From contig JACKNY010000002.1 of the NCBI GenBank assembly GCA_024234615.1, positions 558,001 to 622,000 of the forward strand: a stretch of 64,000 nt of DNA, given 5' to 3'. Both the position numbers and the translations under genes were made by a program. Below are positions 25,581 through 34,410 of the stretch, in pieces (position 1 is the stretch's first letter; each line of letters begins with the position of its first letter). The notes beneath the pieces were generated by a model. The model did not search any database and was not told where the DNA came from. It saw only the letters and a list, made by a program, of their open reading frames with translations. This DNA comes from Pseudomonadales bacterium. Lineage in GTDB: Bacteria; Pseudomonadota; Gammaproteobacteria; Pseudomonadales; IMCC2047.

Positions 25581-27866
25581 TTACTTAATCATATAAGTAA
25601 ACTTGACTCCGAACTCACGATGATGAGGCCGAATTCGAATACCAGCTGCACCAAAATTATCCGAAGTTCCAGTATAATAATCTTCCTCAAAGGCATTCTT
25701 AACGAAAGCCGAGACACGGAACTGTTCGCCTTCCAATCCAGCACTCAGATTCACAACCTGGTAATCATCAATCTGGTATGGATATTTAGGTAAAATGAAT
25801 GCGTCGCCATTAACAGTTTGACCGACCAGCGAACCAACCGCTTCGATATCACTCACCGTTTCATCCGTATAGGACCATTGCGCACGGAAATACGCATCCA
25901 AATCACCGATATTGAAGCCGTATTCAAGAGTGGTACTCAAACTTAACTCCGGGGTTCTTGGCAAGGTTTCTCCGGAAACATCTATGATATTGGGAAGCCC
26001 GTTGGTTTCCCCTTTAAGTACTGCATTTTTATAGTCGTCAAACTCCGCATCGATATAACCTAAATTTAGGGACCAGGTTAATCTTTCCGCCAGCAATGCC
26101 ACCATTTCAAGCTCAACTCCTTGCGCACTGGCTTCCTTAGCATTTTGGGTGGTTGAGATCGCAGAACTGATATCGTTGGGGTCTTCCAGACGATCAGTTT
26201 GTACTTGAAAGTCCTCCCAATCTAACATGAATACAGCACCTGACAGGCTAACACGTCCATCGGCCAGTTTACTTTTGAACCCAAGCTCGTAACTGATCAG
26301 CTCTTCCGAGTCGTATTTTGCTCCTTGTGTCCTTGAACCACCTGTCACATCGGTACCACCAGACTTATAACCTTTTGAAACACTACCGTAGAACGTCAGA
26401 TCATCATTCGGTATATAGCGAAGAACCACTCTTGGCGAGAAGTCAGTGAAGGTCTCACTATCAGATACCGGCACAGGGCCACGGTTGAAATCAATTTCAG
26501 AAGCAGACACTTTATCTCGAGAATAACGTCCACCAAGCGTAAGGTCTAAAACATTACTGAGATGCCAGGTCGCTTCACCAAATAGTGCGGAACCTTCAAA
26601 TTCAAATTCTTGTTCGTTATTATTAATGAAACCCACCGCTGTACCGCTCGGACTGTCATCTGGCAGCAACTGAATTTGGTTGGTTTTTTCTAATTCATCT
26701 TTGGCGTAGAAGACACCAACAGTCCAATCCATATTAGAGTCGCCTGCGGATTGCAATCGAAATTCCTGGCTGAAGGATTCCCCCTGATAATCATTAACCC
26801 GTCTCAGAGGAAGTGGGCCAAAGGTAAAGGGAACCCCATCCAGATCTGACTCCCGGTCGAAGGAGCTATCCAACCAGCCAGTGATGGACTTGAATGTCAT
26901 GTTTTCCAAATCCCAGGTTACCCGAGCGTTAATGATAGTAAACTCTTTGTCATTCAGCTCAATGGTATCACGATCTATTTTGTCATCGTTTTTCGGATAA
27001 AACCCTTGTCCTGAATCGATTGCATCATGTGGCCCAATACCAAAAATGGATTGGGTATCGAGGTCGACAACACCGGACGGGACGCTGATATCACCCCCCT
27101 CATCTTCCTCGGTGTGGGTTATTGACATATCCAATGTAACCGCATCAGTCGGTAATGCACGAAATGAGACCCTGGCCGTCGAGTATTCATAATACGGGTC
27201 ATTTCCCATCGAGTTTACATTTTCAATGGGAGTATCCGATTCATCATAGGCAAATACAGCTCGCGCCATAAATTTTTCAGAAATTGGGACGTTAATAATG
27301 CCCTCAATGCCATAACTATCAAAATTGCCAGCGCTGACAGTACTTTCAAAATAAAACTGTCCATCCGGTTTCTTGGTGGTGATGTTCAGTGCGCCACCTA
27401 CAGCATTGCGTCCGTAATAGGTACCCTGCGGGCCCCGTAAGACTTCGATGCGTTCCATATCCTGCAACTGCGGATTAATTGTACCCTGCGCAACACTACC
27501 CACCGAAAGCTCATCAATGTAGTATCCGATGGAGTTAGCTGCTGCAATGCCGTCCAGAGTAATATTACTGACACCACGGACACTGATATTGACACTTCTG
27601 CTACCGCCTTCTCCATCTTCAGAGAAGCCAACGTTCGGCGTTAACGCCAGATAGTCGGCAGCTTCAGTAATATTCGAGCGTTTTATTGTTTCGGCTGTAA
27701 AAGCTGAGACACTGATAGGGACTTCCTGCAGAGATTCATCCCGCCTCTGCGCACTTACAATAATTTCTTCCAAAGCTAATTCTTCAGCCGCTAAATTCGG
27801 TGCATAAGTTCCGGCTACAGCTGACGCAATAATTGCAGTAGAAAATAGATTTAGTTTGTAATTCAT
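25581..27866 (-). CDS. TonB-dependent outer membrane receptor
   Basis: 761 aa. A signal peptide of about 27 residues is followed by a TonB-box-like EEIIVSAQRR, a plug domain (about 45-165; VPISVSAFTAETI, SVNISVRGVSNIT, IEVLRGPQGTYYGRNAVGGALNI) and a 22-strand barrel ending in the aromatic C-terminus FGVKFTYMIK. It imports a large or scarce substrate with energy from TonB. The SAQRRxExLQxVPISVSA type is common in marine gammaproteobacteria and sphingomonads and often takes up polyphenolic or lipid-like compounds; the substrate is not shown by neighbours. Upstream of the start are 500 non-coding bases. Confidence 0.92.
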   Translation of the reverse strand: MNYKLNLFSTAIIASAVAGTYAPNLAAEELALEEIIVSAQRRDESLQEVPISVSAFTAETIKRSNITEAADYLALTPNVGFSEDGEGGSRSVNISVRGVSNITLDGIAAANSIGYYIDELSVGSVAQGTINPQLQDMERIEVLRGPQGTYYGRNAVGGALNITTKKPDGQFYFESTVSAGNFDSYGIEGIINVPISEKFMARAVFAYDESDTPIENVNSMGNDPYYEYSTARVSFRALPTDAVTLDMSITHTEEDEGGDISVPSGVVDLDTQSIFGIGPHDAIDSGQGFYPKNDDKIDRDTIELNDKEFTIINARVTWDLENMTFKSITGWLDSSFDRESDLDGVPFTFGPLPLRRVNDYQGESFSQEFRLQSAGDSNMDWTVGVFYAKDELEKTNQIQLLPDDSPSGTAVGFINNNEQEFEFEGSALFGEATWHLSNVLDLTLGGRYSRDKVSASEIDFNRGPVPVSDSETFTDFSPRVVLRYIPNDDLTFYGSVSKGYKSGGTDVTGGSRTQGAKYDSEELISYELGFKSKLADGRVSLSGAVFMLDWEDFQVQTDRLEDPNDISSAISTTQNAKEASAQGVELEMVALLAERLTWSLNLGYIDAEFDDYKNAVLKGETNGLPNIIDVSGETLPRTPELSLSTTLEYGFNIGDLDAYFRAQWSYTDETVSDIEAVGSLVGQTVNGDAFILPKYPYQIDDYQVVNLSAGLEGEQFRVSAFVKNAFEEDYYTGTSDNFGAAGIRIRPHHREFGVKFTYMIK

Positions 27867-28365
27867 CTGTCTGTTCCTCGTGAATTTCTAATGTTATCGA
27901 ATAGTTCATCTATTTCTTATTGCTTTAAGCTCCGCCTGTCAGTGCATGATCCTCAACCGAACACAAGACAAATTTCTTAGCGCGGAATTATTTAATCCCA
28001 TTATTAAATAATTTGCAAGCTTATTTATCAGCTTACAGGCGTGTTAATTCTGACTAATTTCTGTGTTTATATGCTACAAATAGCTTAAACCTAGGATATT
28101 AGGTGTTTTTAAGCCGTTAGGATTGACGCCGCCTGGAAAAACTCTGTTATACAAGAAATAATAAAAAAATTAATGGGATATATGAATAGAAAATCAATGG
28201 GAGATAACTGTTCAGAAAAATCGTGGGATAGCGTAAAAGGAAGATAAAAAACCATTAGTGTTATTTAAAATAAGGAGGAATTTAACCTCCGTAGAGTAGT
28301 ATTAACCAAAGAAACCACTCAGCCAATTCAAACTCACCATCACAATTTTCAGTTCAGTAAGACAA
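27867..28365. other. intergenic region, no gene seen
   Basis: About 500 A/T-rich bases between the receptor start and the rlmA stop. It must carry the receptor promoter. A stem GGAGG/CCTCC lies near 28273-28290. Short frames (for example 24 codons near 28178) have no supporting motif. Confidence 0.5.
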
Positions 28366-29202
28366 TTAGCCTCGTCCTAAACGTATCAGTCGCACATCTA
28401 CTGTGACCGATAATGCCATTAGCGCCGAAGCTCTTGCACGACCTTCGGAACTGGCGCGGTAAAAATGTGGCGTCATGGCCAACAGGTCGGAGACCTGCTT
28501 CGCATTGGTTAGTTTTATCGGATAACGGATAGTTTGATTAGTCAGCTGAGTAAAGCCTTCGGGTATAGGCGCACCTGTCACCGTTTCCGCCTTTAGACTT
28601 GAGTAGATTATTTCGCGCAGTTCCCTTAGATGATCTGGCCCGGCGTCGACCTGTACTACCTCTCCGCCCGGTTTAAGCACGCGAGCAAATTCGCTGTAGA
28701 CGGGAAAGCCGAAAATACAGAGCACTCGATCTAGACTGTTTGTTTGCACAGGAAGATTAGCATTACTCGCCACCACCCAATTTGATTGCTGATATTGTTT
28801 GGCCGCGGAAAGGATCGCCCATTTAGAAATATCCAAACCCAACAATGCCAAACTTGACCCATCACTGGATGCTGCTGCCAACTGACGCAGGTAATAACCT
28901 TCGCCACAGCCAGCATCAAGACAGCTCGCATTAGAGGGCAGATTTTCAAGTGCTGCTTGATTCACCGCAGCGGCAATCGGTTGGTAAAAACCGGCATTGA
29001 GAAAACGCTGCCGTGCCGCAACCATTCCCTTGCTATCACCTGGGTCGCGGGAACGTTTATTCTGTACTGGCAACAGGTGGGTGTATCCCTGGCGAGCGAT
29101 ATCGAAACTATGCCCGGCGGCACAGCGCCACGAGGCCCCATCGCAAAGCAAGTTGTTGCCGTCCAATGGGCAAGCCAATGCCTGAAACGAAGTGATACTC
29201 AT
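28366..29202 (-). CDS. rlmA: 23S rRNA (guanine-N1)-methyltransferase RlmA
   Basis: 278 aa. The N-terminal zinc-finger-like region runs ACPLDGNNLLC...CAAGHSFD. It is followed by the family signature GYTHLLPVQNKRSRDPGDSKGMVAARQRFL, then the SAM site LDAGCGEGYYLRQL (about 95) and DISKWAI. It methylates N1 of G745 in helix 35 of 23S rRNA. One zinc ligand differs: the family has CPxC, but here the second Cys is Asp (C11-P-L-D14), with C27 and H31 kept. Otherwise full length. Single gene. Confidence 0.92.
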   Translation of the reverse strand: MSITSFQALACPLDGNNLLCDGASWRCAAGHSFDIARQGYTHLLPVQNKRSRDPGDSKGMVAARQRFLNAGFYQPIAAAVNQAALENLPSNASCLDAGCGEGYYLRQLAAASSDGSSLALLGLDISKWAILSAAKQYQQSNWVVASNANLPVQTNSLDRVLCIFGFPVYSEFARVLKPGGEVVQVDAGPDHLRELREIIYSSLKAETVTGAPIPEGFTQLTNQTIRYPIKLTNAKQVSDLLAMTPHFYRASSEGRARASALMALSVTVDVRLIRLGRG

Positions 29203-29300
29203 GAATAATAAACCATTGTGAGAGTAATATTAGAACAGTCAGGACCGACAATTACCGGTAAGATATTAGCGCCTGCTTTAGGTTATACCTAAGCAAACGG

Positions 29301-29834
29301 CTAAATAAACAATCGCCGAATTCCGCTCGTTGAGGATCCCCGCTCCCAGGCTTCGTCAAACAAACGTAGCAGCTTGCCCGCTTCGCGGGCATCATTGAAA
29401 TTCACTTTACCCAAGTAGCGATCATATTCGTTACGGAATAAAAAACCCACCTGATCGGCAACTAAAAAAGCCTCTCTATTATTTTTAAAATCTTCCGCAA
29501 TACACCGCACCTGTACGTTGCTGGAAAACTGCTGGCACATGGCAATCAAGCGATGCCCTTCCTTCACGGCTGGGCTGGTGTCACGCACCAATATCTGTAC
29601 CATTGATCTACGGTGATAGTGCGCCACTTTGACTAAGGCATTGATAAAGGCTTCATGGTTATACACCGGACCTTCCAGATCATTCGAAAAAATCTGAATA
29701 CTACGTTTTGCTTGCTGTGCCAGCAGTAGCGCCGCCTCGCTAAACTCCAGCGCCGTGGATAGTTTGAATAACTGGCTGGATTCACCAAGAATCTGATCTT
29801 CTAAGCGCAAATCCTCTTTTTTTGACTCTCCCAT
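29301..29834 (-). CDS. DUF7931-like protein (phospholipase D-like fold)
   Basis: 177 aa, no signal peptide. Middle part: ALLLAQQAKRSIQIFSNDLEGPVYNHEAFINAL, then RRSMVQILVRDTSPAVKEGHRL and EAFLVADQVGFLFR, the pattern of a PLD-like sandwich without the HKD motifs. In pseudomonads the same domain occurs fused to an N-acetyltransferase. Function unknown. It follows trpF by 15 bases, so it is likely the last gene of the trp transcript. Confidence 0.6.
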   Translation of the reverse strand: MGESKKEDLRLEDQILGESSQLFKLSTALEFSEAALLLAQQAKRSIQIFSNDLEGPVYNHEAFINALVKVAHYHRRSMVQILVRDTSPAVKEGHRLIAMCQQFSSNVQVRCIAEDFKNNREAFLVADQVGFLFRNEYDRYLGKVNFNDAREAGKLLRLFDEAWERGSSTSGIRRLFI

Positions 29835-29849
29835 TAGCCCACCTTTGGC

Positions 29850-30467
29850 TTAACCATTAAGCTCTTCAATGAGGCGAAATAATGCCCTTAATTTCTCTGG
29901 ATTTTTAATACCAGGGCTGACCTCGACGCTGGAGGATAAATCCACGCCCAGCGGATGCACCGCATGAATTGCCTGGCTGACATTATGCACACCTAAATTG
30001 CCCGCTAAAAATAACGGGTATCTCGCGGCGATGGTGCGGGCACGCTGCCAATCAGATTCATGGCCCGTACCGCCCCACTCATCACCCACACGCGGAGCAT
30101 CCATTAACAATCGACAGCCGTAGCGGTCGAGTAATTCAAAATCATTCAGGTCAAAATTTTGAATCGCCTTCAGCACCGGCGCATCAATCTGTTGACAGTA
30201 TTCGGGCGTTTCCAAACCGTGCAGCTGGGCGATGCTCAGCCCCACTTGATCGACAATGCGGTTAACCTTGTCCGCATCTTCATTGAGAAACACGCCCACC
30301 TTTTCGATATCCTTGGGCAGTTGTTCACAGATACGTTGTGCTTGCTCAACGGAGCAGACCCGCGGACTGGATTCCACGAAGATAAAACCCAGACCCCAGG
30401 CACCTAAATCAGCCGCCAACTTAGCATCTTCAAAGCGCGTTAGGCCGCAAATTTTGACGTTAACCAT
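29850..30467 (-). CDS. trpF: phosphoribosylanthranilate isomerase
   Basis: 205 aa TIM barrel. KICGLTRFEDAKLAADLGAWGLGFIF gives the catalytic Cys7; Asp general acid is in LLMDAPRVGDEWGGTG; the phosphate site is in LAGNLGVHNVSQAI and GVDLSSSVEVSPGIKN. It converts N-(5'-phosphoribosyl)-anthranilate to CdRP in tryptophan synthesis. It overlaps trpC by 8 bases. Confidence 0.96.
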   Translation of the reverse strand: MVNVKICGLTRFEDAKLAADLGAWGLGFIFVESSPRVCSVEQAQRICEQLPKDIEKVGVFLNEDADKVNRIVDQVGLSIAQLHGLETPEYCQQIDAPVLKAIQNFDLNDFELLDRYGCRLLMDAPRVGDEWGGTGHESDWQRARTIAARYPLFLAGNLGVHNVSQAIHAVHPLGVDLSSSVEVSPGIKNPEKLRALFRLIEELNG

Positions 30468-31239
30468 TGATCAGTTTACGCAAGGCCGTCCCAGGCTGGC
30501 CATCCTTCATCAAAGAGGTTCCTACCAAAAAGCCGTCATAACCGATGTCTCGAAACGCATCAATTTCAGTACGGTCATAAATACCGCTTTCGCATATTTT
30601 GATGACGTCCTGCGGAATCATCGTATAGAGTTCTTCCGCTGTTTTCAGGTCAACCTTTAGGGTGTCCAGATTACGGTTATTGACCCCAATCACCTTAGCG
30701 CCGATATTAATCGCCGTTTCCAGTTCGTCAGCATCGTGCACTTCGACCAGCGCGCTCAAGCCTAGCTCGCTGGCCAGGTCGTAGAATTCTTTTAATTGCA
30801 CCTTATCCAAATAGCGTACTAACAACAACACCACATTGGCGCCGATATAGCGCGCCAAATAAAACTGATACGGGTCGAAATAAAAATCCTTCATCAGAAT
30901 CGGCACCCGCGGATTGGCGCGCCGTGCGTCCATCAGGTACTGATAAGAGCCATGGAAATATTTGGGTTCAGTCAAGATGGATAAGGCTTTAGCGCCGTTT
31001 TGTACATATTGATTGGCCACTTCAACCGGAGAAATAATGTCGGGATCAAAGATCCGACCCTGGGACGGACTACCGTATTTAATCTCGGAGATGATATTAA
31101 TCTCCCCTGCCGGAAAAACGTTTTCAAACTGATCCGGCGGCGCGAACAAGCGCTCCGATGCAACCCTCTCAAGCGGATATTTCTTTTTATCCCTCTCGAC
31201 ACGCAACCCTGTTTCTTCAAAAATCTTTTCCAGCATCAT
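30460..31239 (-). CDS. trpC: indole-3-glycerol phosphate synthase
   Basis: 259 aa TIM barrel. Catalytic residues lie in ISEIKYGSPSQGRI (Glu, Lys), ILMKDFYFD (Lys), LLLVRYLD, ALVEVHD (Glu), GVNNRNLDTL (Asn, Arg) and ICESGIY (Glu, Ser). It closes the indole ring from CdRP. It is a separate gene from trpF, unlike the enterobacterial fusion. The start (ATG 31239 or 31236) lies 6 bases after the trpD stop. Confidence 0.96.
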   Translation of the reverse strand: MMLEKIFEETGLRVERDKKKYPLERVASERLFAPPDQFENVFPAGEINIISEIKYGSPSQGRIFDPDIISPVEVANQYVQNGAKALSILTEPKYFHGSYQYLMDARRANPRVPILMKDFYFDPYQFYLARYIGANVVLLLVRYLDKVQLKEFYDLASELGLSALVEVHDADELETAINIGAKVIGVNNRNLDTLKVDLKTAEELYTMIPQDVIKICESGIYDRTEIDAFRDIGYDGFLVGTSLMKDGQPGTALRKLING

Positions 31240-31245
31240 TCAATC

Positions 31246-32247
31246 CTATCCGCCAAAGGCGATTACCCTATTCAATAAATCTATCGCTTTACCGCTTTGC
31301 TGCACCGATCTAGCCAGCTCCACGCCGTCTGCTAAGTTGTCCACCTTACCGCCCACATAAAGGCTAGCGGCGCTATTGAGCACCACGCAATCCGCTCGTG
31401 GCCCAATCTCGCCAGCGAGCACCGCTTTTAAAATAGCCGCGTTATCTTGTGCATCACCACCTTTGAGTTGCTGCAAATCACAGTACGCAAAACCATAATC
31501 TAGCGGATCGATGAGCATGTCTCTAACACCGCCATCCTCAACCATTTTTGCATTGGTGGGCGCTGCCATGGAAATTTCATCAAGCCCATCAGTAGAGGAC
31601 ACCACCATCACGCGCAGATTATTCAGTTGCAAGGCTGCTTCTGCAATGACCGTCATTAGATGGCGATCATAAACACCTATGACTTGGCGTTTGACCTTGG
31701 CAGGGTTTAGCAGCGGCCCCAGAATATTGAAAATGGTTTTTATTTTAAGTGCTTTACGAATGGGCGCGATGTATTTAAAGGCCGGGTGATAAACCGGTGC
31801 ATAGAGAAATACAAAGCCGCTTTCTTCCAGACAGGTTTGTGCTCGCTCTGGCGGCATATTGACATCAACACCAAGCGCCTCCAGCACATCGGCACTACCA
31901 CTTTTACTGGTGACCGATCGATTACCATGTTTAGCAACTGGTACACCACAGGCTGCGGTGAGTAACGCTGCAGTAGTACTGATATTGAAGCTACCCGAAT
32001 GATCGCCGCCCGTACCACTGTGGTCGACCACGTCATCACCAACAGCAATACAGTTTGCCTTTGCCATCAGCGCCTGCGCAAAAGCGGCCAGTTGCTCCGC
32101 CGTTTCACCACGACAGCGCATCACCGCCAACAGCGCCGCCAACTGTTCCGGCGGAGAGTTCCCCTCGCAAAATTCTGTCAGACAGTTTTTCAGCCGCTCG
32201 GTAGCGACCTCGCGGCCCGTGATTAAGTCATCAATGAGTTGTTCCAT
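31246..32247 (-). CDS. trpD: anthranilate phosphoribosyltransferase
   Basis: 333 aa from ATG 32247 (MEQLIDDLI), which has GAGGAAG 7 bases upstream; the frame's further 27 codons to 32328 would run into the upstream gene. Motifs: DHSGTGGDHSGSFNIST for PRPP binding, KHGNRSVTSKSGSADVLEALG, and RKALKIKTIFNILGPLLNP. It transfers phosphoribose to anthranilate. First of trpD-trpC-trpF; trpE/G and trpA/B are not in the window. Confidence 0.95.
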   Translation of the reverse strand: MEQLIDDLITGREVATERLKNCLTEFCEGNSPPEQLAALLAVMRCRGETAEQLAAFAQALMAKANCIAVGDDVVDHSGTGGDHSGSFNISTTAALLTAACGVPVAKHGNRSVTSKSGSADVLEALGVDVNMPPERAQTCLEESGFVFLYAPVYHPAFKYIAPIRKALKIKTIFNILGPLLNPAKVKRQVIGVYDRHLMTVIAEAALQLNNLRVMVVSSTDGLDEISMAAPTNAKMVEDGGVRDMLIDPLDYGFAYCDLQQLKGGDAQDNAAILKAVLAGEIGPRADCVVLNSAASLYVGGKVDNLADGVELARSVQQSGKAIDLLNRVIAFGG

Positions 32248-32269
32248 TCGACTGCTTCCTCGAAACGGC

Positions 32270-32776
32270 TTATTGCTCCGTTTGTATAAAATCCGATAGT
32301 GTCTCAGTGCCTTTGAGCACCACCTCAAAAGTCTCCTTCACCAGCAAACGATCCTTTTCAAACACCATCATCTGCCAGGTACCAGGCATCAATTCATAGG
32401 GTTCGGTGATTTGAAAGGCAATGGTATGGCTGCCTGAGCTGAACTTAAGATCTTTGACTTCAACATATTTATCATGCCGTTCACCATCGGGATGGATAAT
32501 GCCAGGAGTCAAATACAGTAAAGTGACGAGGTTATTCGTTTCCTGTTTACCACTCAAGCTGTAGCGAATACCAAATTTGGTGCCGAGTTTCGCAACAACT
32601 TTCTTAGTCGGTATTACTTGTTCCGCGCCACCGCTGATGACGAGTGTACCGGGTTCATTGGTGACACCCGGTCGTTCGAATATCCCCGACTCCAGCGCAA
32701 TAATATTAAGTTCCGCCGAAGCAACTGAAGAAAAACTTAAAAGCAGAAGAACTAAGAAAAAATGATACCTTTGCAT
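32270..32776 (-). CDS. exported DUF3859 family protein
   Basis: 168 aa. A signal peptide (MQRYHFFLVLLLLSFSSVASA) is followed by one beta-sandwich-like domain: LESGIFERPGVTNEPGT, VVAKLGTKFGIRYSLSG, LTPGIIHPDGERHDKYVEVK, TWQMMVFEKDRLLVKETFEVV. These match the DUF3859 family of periplasmic proteins of unknown role. It lies 22 bases before trpD and may share its transcript by chance of position. Confidence 0.72.
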   Translation of the reverse strand: MQRYHFFLVLLLLSFSSVASAELNIIALESGIFERPGVTNEPGTLVISGGAEQVIPTKKVVAKLGTKFGIRYSLSGKQETNNLVTLLYLTPGIIHPDGERHDKYVEVKDLKFSSGSHTIAFQITEPYELMPGTWQMMVFEKDRLLVKETFEVVLKGTETLSDFIQTEQ

Positions 32777-32969
32777 CTAACAACCGCCTGACATTTTATA
32801 TCGTCAGGCAACTTTATAATGGTCACAGGCTTTTTTGAAGCTTGTTTGGGGATTAAAACAGATTATTCGCCAAACGAGCAGCTATCTGCTGCCTGGAAAA
32901 TTTATCACACTGAACTACAGGTTAAATGCCTATCGGGAAATACAAAGAGCGCATAACGCTAGCTTGTTG

Positions 32970-33593
32970 CTAAGAGTCGCATTGAATAAACTGGCGCGGA
33001 AAGGTCTTACGATAACATTGCCGCTGTTTCAATTCTTTAAACCAGCGCATGATCTGCGGAAAATCCTGATACGCCGTCGCACCATAGGCCTCAGCAATTC
33101 CAAAACGCGGTAACAGCGCGCATTCTGCAACAGAAAATTTGTCGCTAAAGTATGGTTTATCACCAAGCCATTGTTCTAGCTGAGCAAGACAGTTGCGCCA
33201 TGCCTCCTCACTCTTATGAATGACATCCCAATCCCACTCTGCCTTAGGCTTGGAACGCTTCTCAAATACCTGATCCCTTAACGCGGGGCCGACGACTGTA
33301 TCTGAATAACTCACGAGCAATCGTTGTTGGGCGCGCCGTGCGGGTGATCCCGGGTAGAGTTTCTCTGGCCCGTAGACATCTTCCAAATATTCGAGGATGG
33401 TATTGGATTCCCAAATAACTGTTGGCCCATCGACAAAGACAGGTACTGACCCTTTCGGGTTGTACTTGATCACTTCTGGGTGCTTTTCACCCAGCACAGT
33501 ATCAATTAATTGATAATTAATCCCCAGCTCAACCAAAGCAATACGTACTTTCCAGCAGAAGGGACAGTCACTGCGGTGATAGAGCGTTATCAT
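32970..33593 (-). CDS. glutathione S-transferase family protein
   Basis: 207 aa. The N-terminal thioredoxin-like domain has YHRSDCPFCWKVRIAL (a CPFC site like glutaredoxin-type GSTs) and the glutathione-binding GSVPVFVDGPTVIWESNTILEYLE; the C-terminal helical domain runs from about 90. It sits 13 bases after the DsbA-like isomerase gene and ends the aromatic cluster transcript. It may conjugate or isomerise an intermediate or protect against toxic aldehydes and epoxides; the exact role is inferred. Confidence 0.85.
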   Translation of the reverse strand: MITLYHRSDCPFCWKVRIALVELGINYQLIDTVLGEKHPEVIKYNPKGSVPVFVDGPTVIWESNTILEYLEDVYGPEKLYPGSPARRAQQRLLVSYSDTVVGPALRDQVFEKRSKPKAEWDWDVIHKSEEAWRNCLAQLEQWLGDKPYFSDKFSVAECALLPRFGIAEAYGATAYQDFPQIMRWFKELKQRQCYRKTFPRQFIQCDS

Positions 33594-33606
33594 AGGTAAT
33601 CCGGTA

Positions 33607-34200
33607 TTAAAGACGCGAAAGTCTAAGTTCGCGTAAATGATCTAGCACATATTCAATTCGGTCGCTGCCCCAGAAGATATTTTCACCGATAACAAAGGTG
33701 GGCACACCAATAACACCGAGAGTTTGCGCCTCCTCCCAGTTTTTCTCCAACTGAGCCAGATTAGCCGGAGAGCCAATGGCCTGAGTTAATTCGGCGCGAT
33801 CCAAACCTACTTTATCGCCAACGCTGAGAATCACGTCAGTATCACCGATATCCAAACCATACGCCCATTCGGCGCGCATCATCTCGACGAGATAGGGGCG
33901 CAATACGCCTTTTTGTTCCGCTAACAAAGACCCTGCCCCAGCTTTGGTAGGCTCAGTAGTCATCGGCGGCGGATTCATGGGGATGCCCATTTTTTTGGTA
34001 ATACGGGCGACATCCTGCCGAGTTAACGGCACTTTGACCTTGGCGCGATCAGGCGATGACCTGCCGGTCCAGCCACCCAATGGACGCCAGACCAGATTGG
34101 TATGGAATTCATCAAACACCTGAAACAGGGTTTTTGATGCGATGTAGCAATAGGGACTACGGAAATTGAAATAGAGTTTTACGTCAATTGGGGTTGTCAT
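33607..34200 (-). CDS. DsbA-family 2-hydroxychromene-2-carboxylate isomerase-like protein
   Basis: 197 aa. KLYFNFRSPYCYIASKTL at the N-terminus has the SPY/SPF motif of GST-kappa and HCCA isomerases, then VWRPLGGW, and the cis-Pro loop GVIGVPTFVIGENIFWGSDRI near the end. Known members isomerise an aromatic intermediate in naphthalene breakdown using glutathione. Here it follows the meta-cleavage operon after a palindromic element, so it may act on a ring-cleavage product, possibly in place of the missing tautomerase. That role is inference. Confidence 0.8.
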   Translation of the reverse strand: MTTPIDVKLYFNFRSPYCYIASKTLFQVFDEFHTNLVWRPLGGWTGRSSPDRAKVKVPLTRQDVARITKKMGIPMNPPPMTTEPTKAGAGSLLAEQKGVLRPYLVEMMRAEWAYGLDIGDTDVILSVGDKVGLDRAELTQAIGSPANLAQLEKNWEEAQTLGVIGVPTFVIGENIFWGSDRIEYVLDHLRELRLSRL

Positions 34201-34206
34201 AAATGG

Positions 34207-34404
34207 CCCTCACCCTAGCCCTCTCCCAGAGGGAGAGGGGATTATTCTGTGCGGCTCTCCCAGAGGGAGAGGGGGTTATTCTGTGCGGCTGGCGAAATTA
34301 TCTCGCCTTCATCCGCTTCTCTTTGCGTCTACCTAGATCGCGCCTCTCTCTGGAAGAACACGCGATCTATTCCCTCTCCCACTGGGAGAGGGCTAGGGTG
34401 AGGG
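34207..34404. repeat. MITE-like palindromic element in the aromatic operon
   Basis: 198 bp flanked by 33-bp terminal inverted repeats (34207-34239 and 34372-34404, 32 of 33 matching; ends CCCTCACCCTAGCCC). Each terminal repeat itself holds a CCCTCTCCC/GGGAGAGGG hairpin. Inside the left half a 34-bp unit is present twice in tandem (34223-34256, 34257-34290). No transposase. Such elements occur in many copies in gammaproteobacterial genomes. It can form hairpins in the RNA between dmpG and the isomerase gene. The long frame across it is not a gene. Confidence 0.8.
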
Positions 34405-34410
34405 ACAAAA

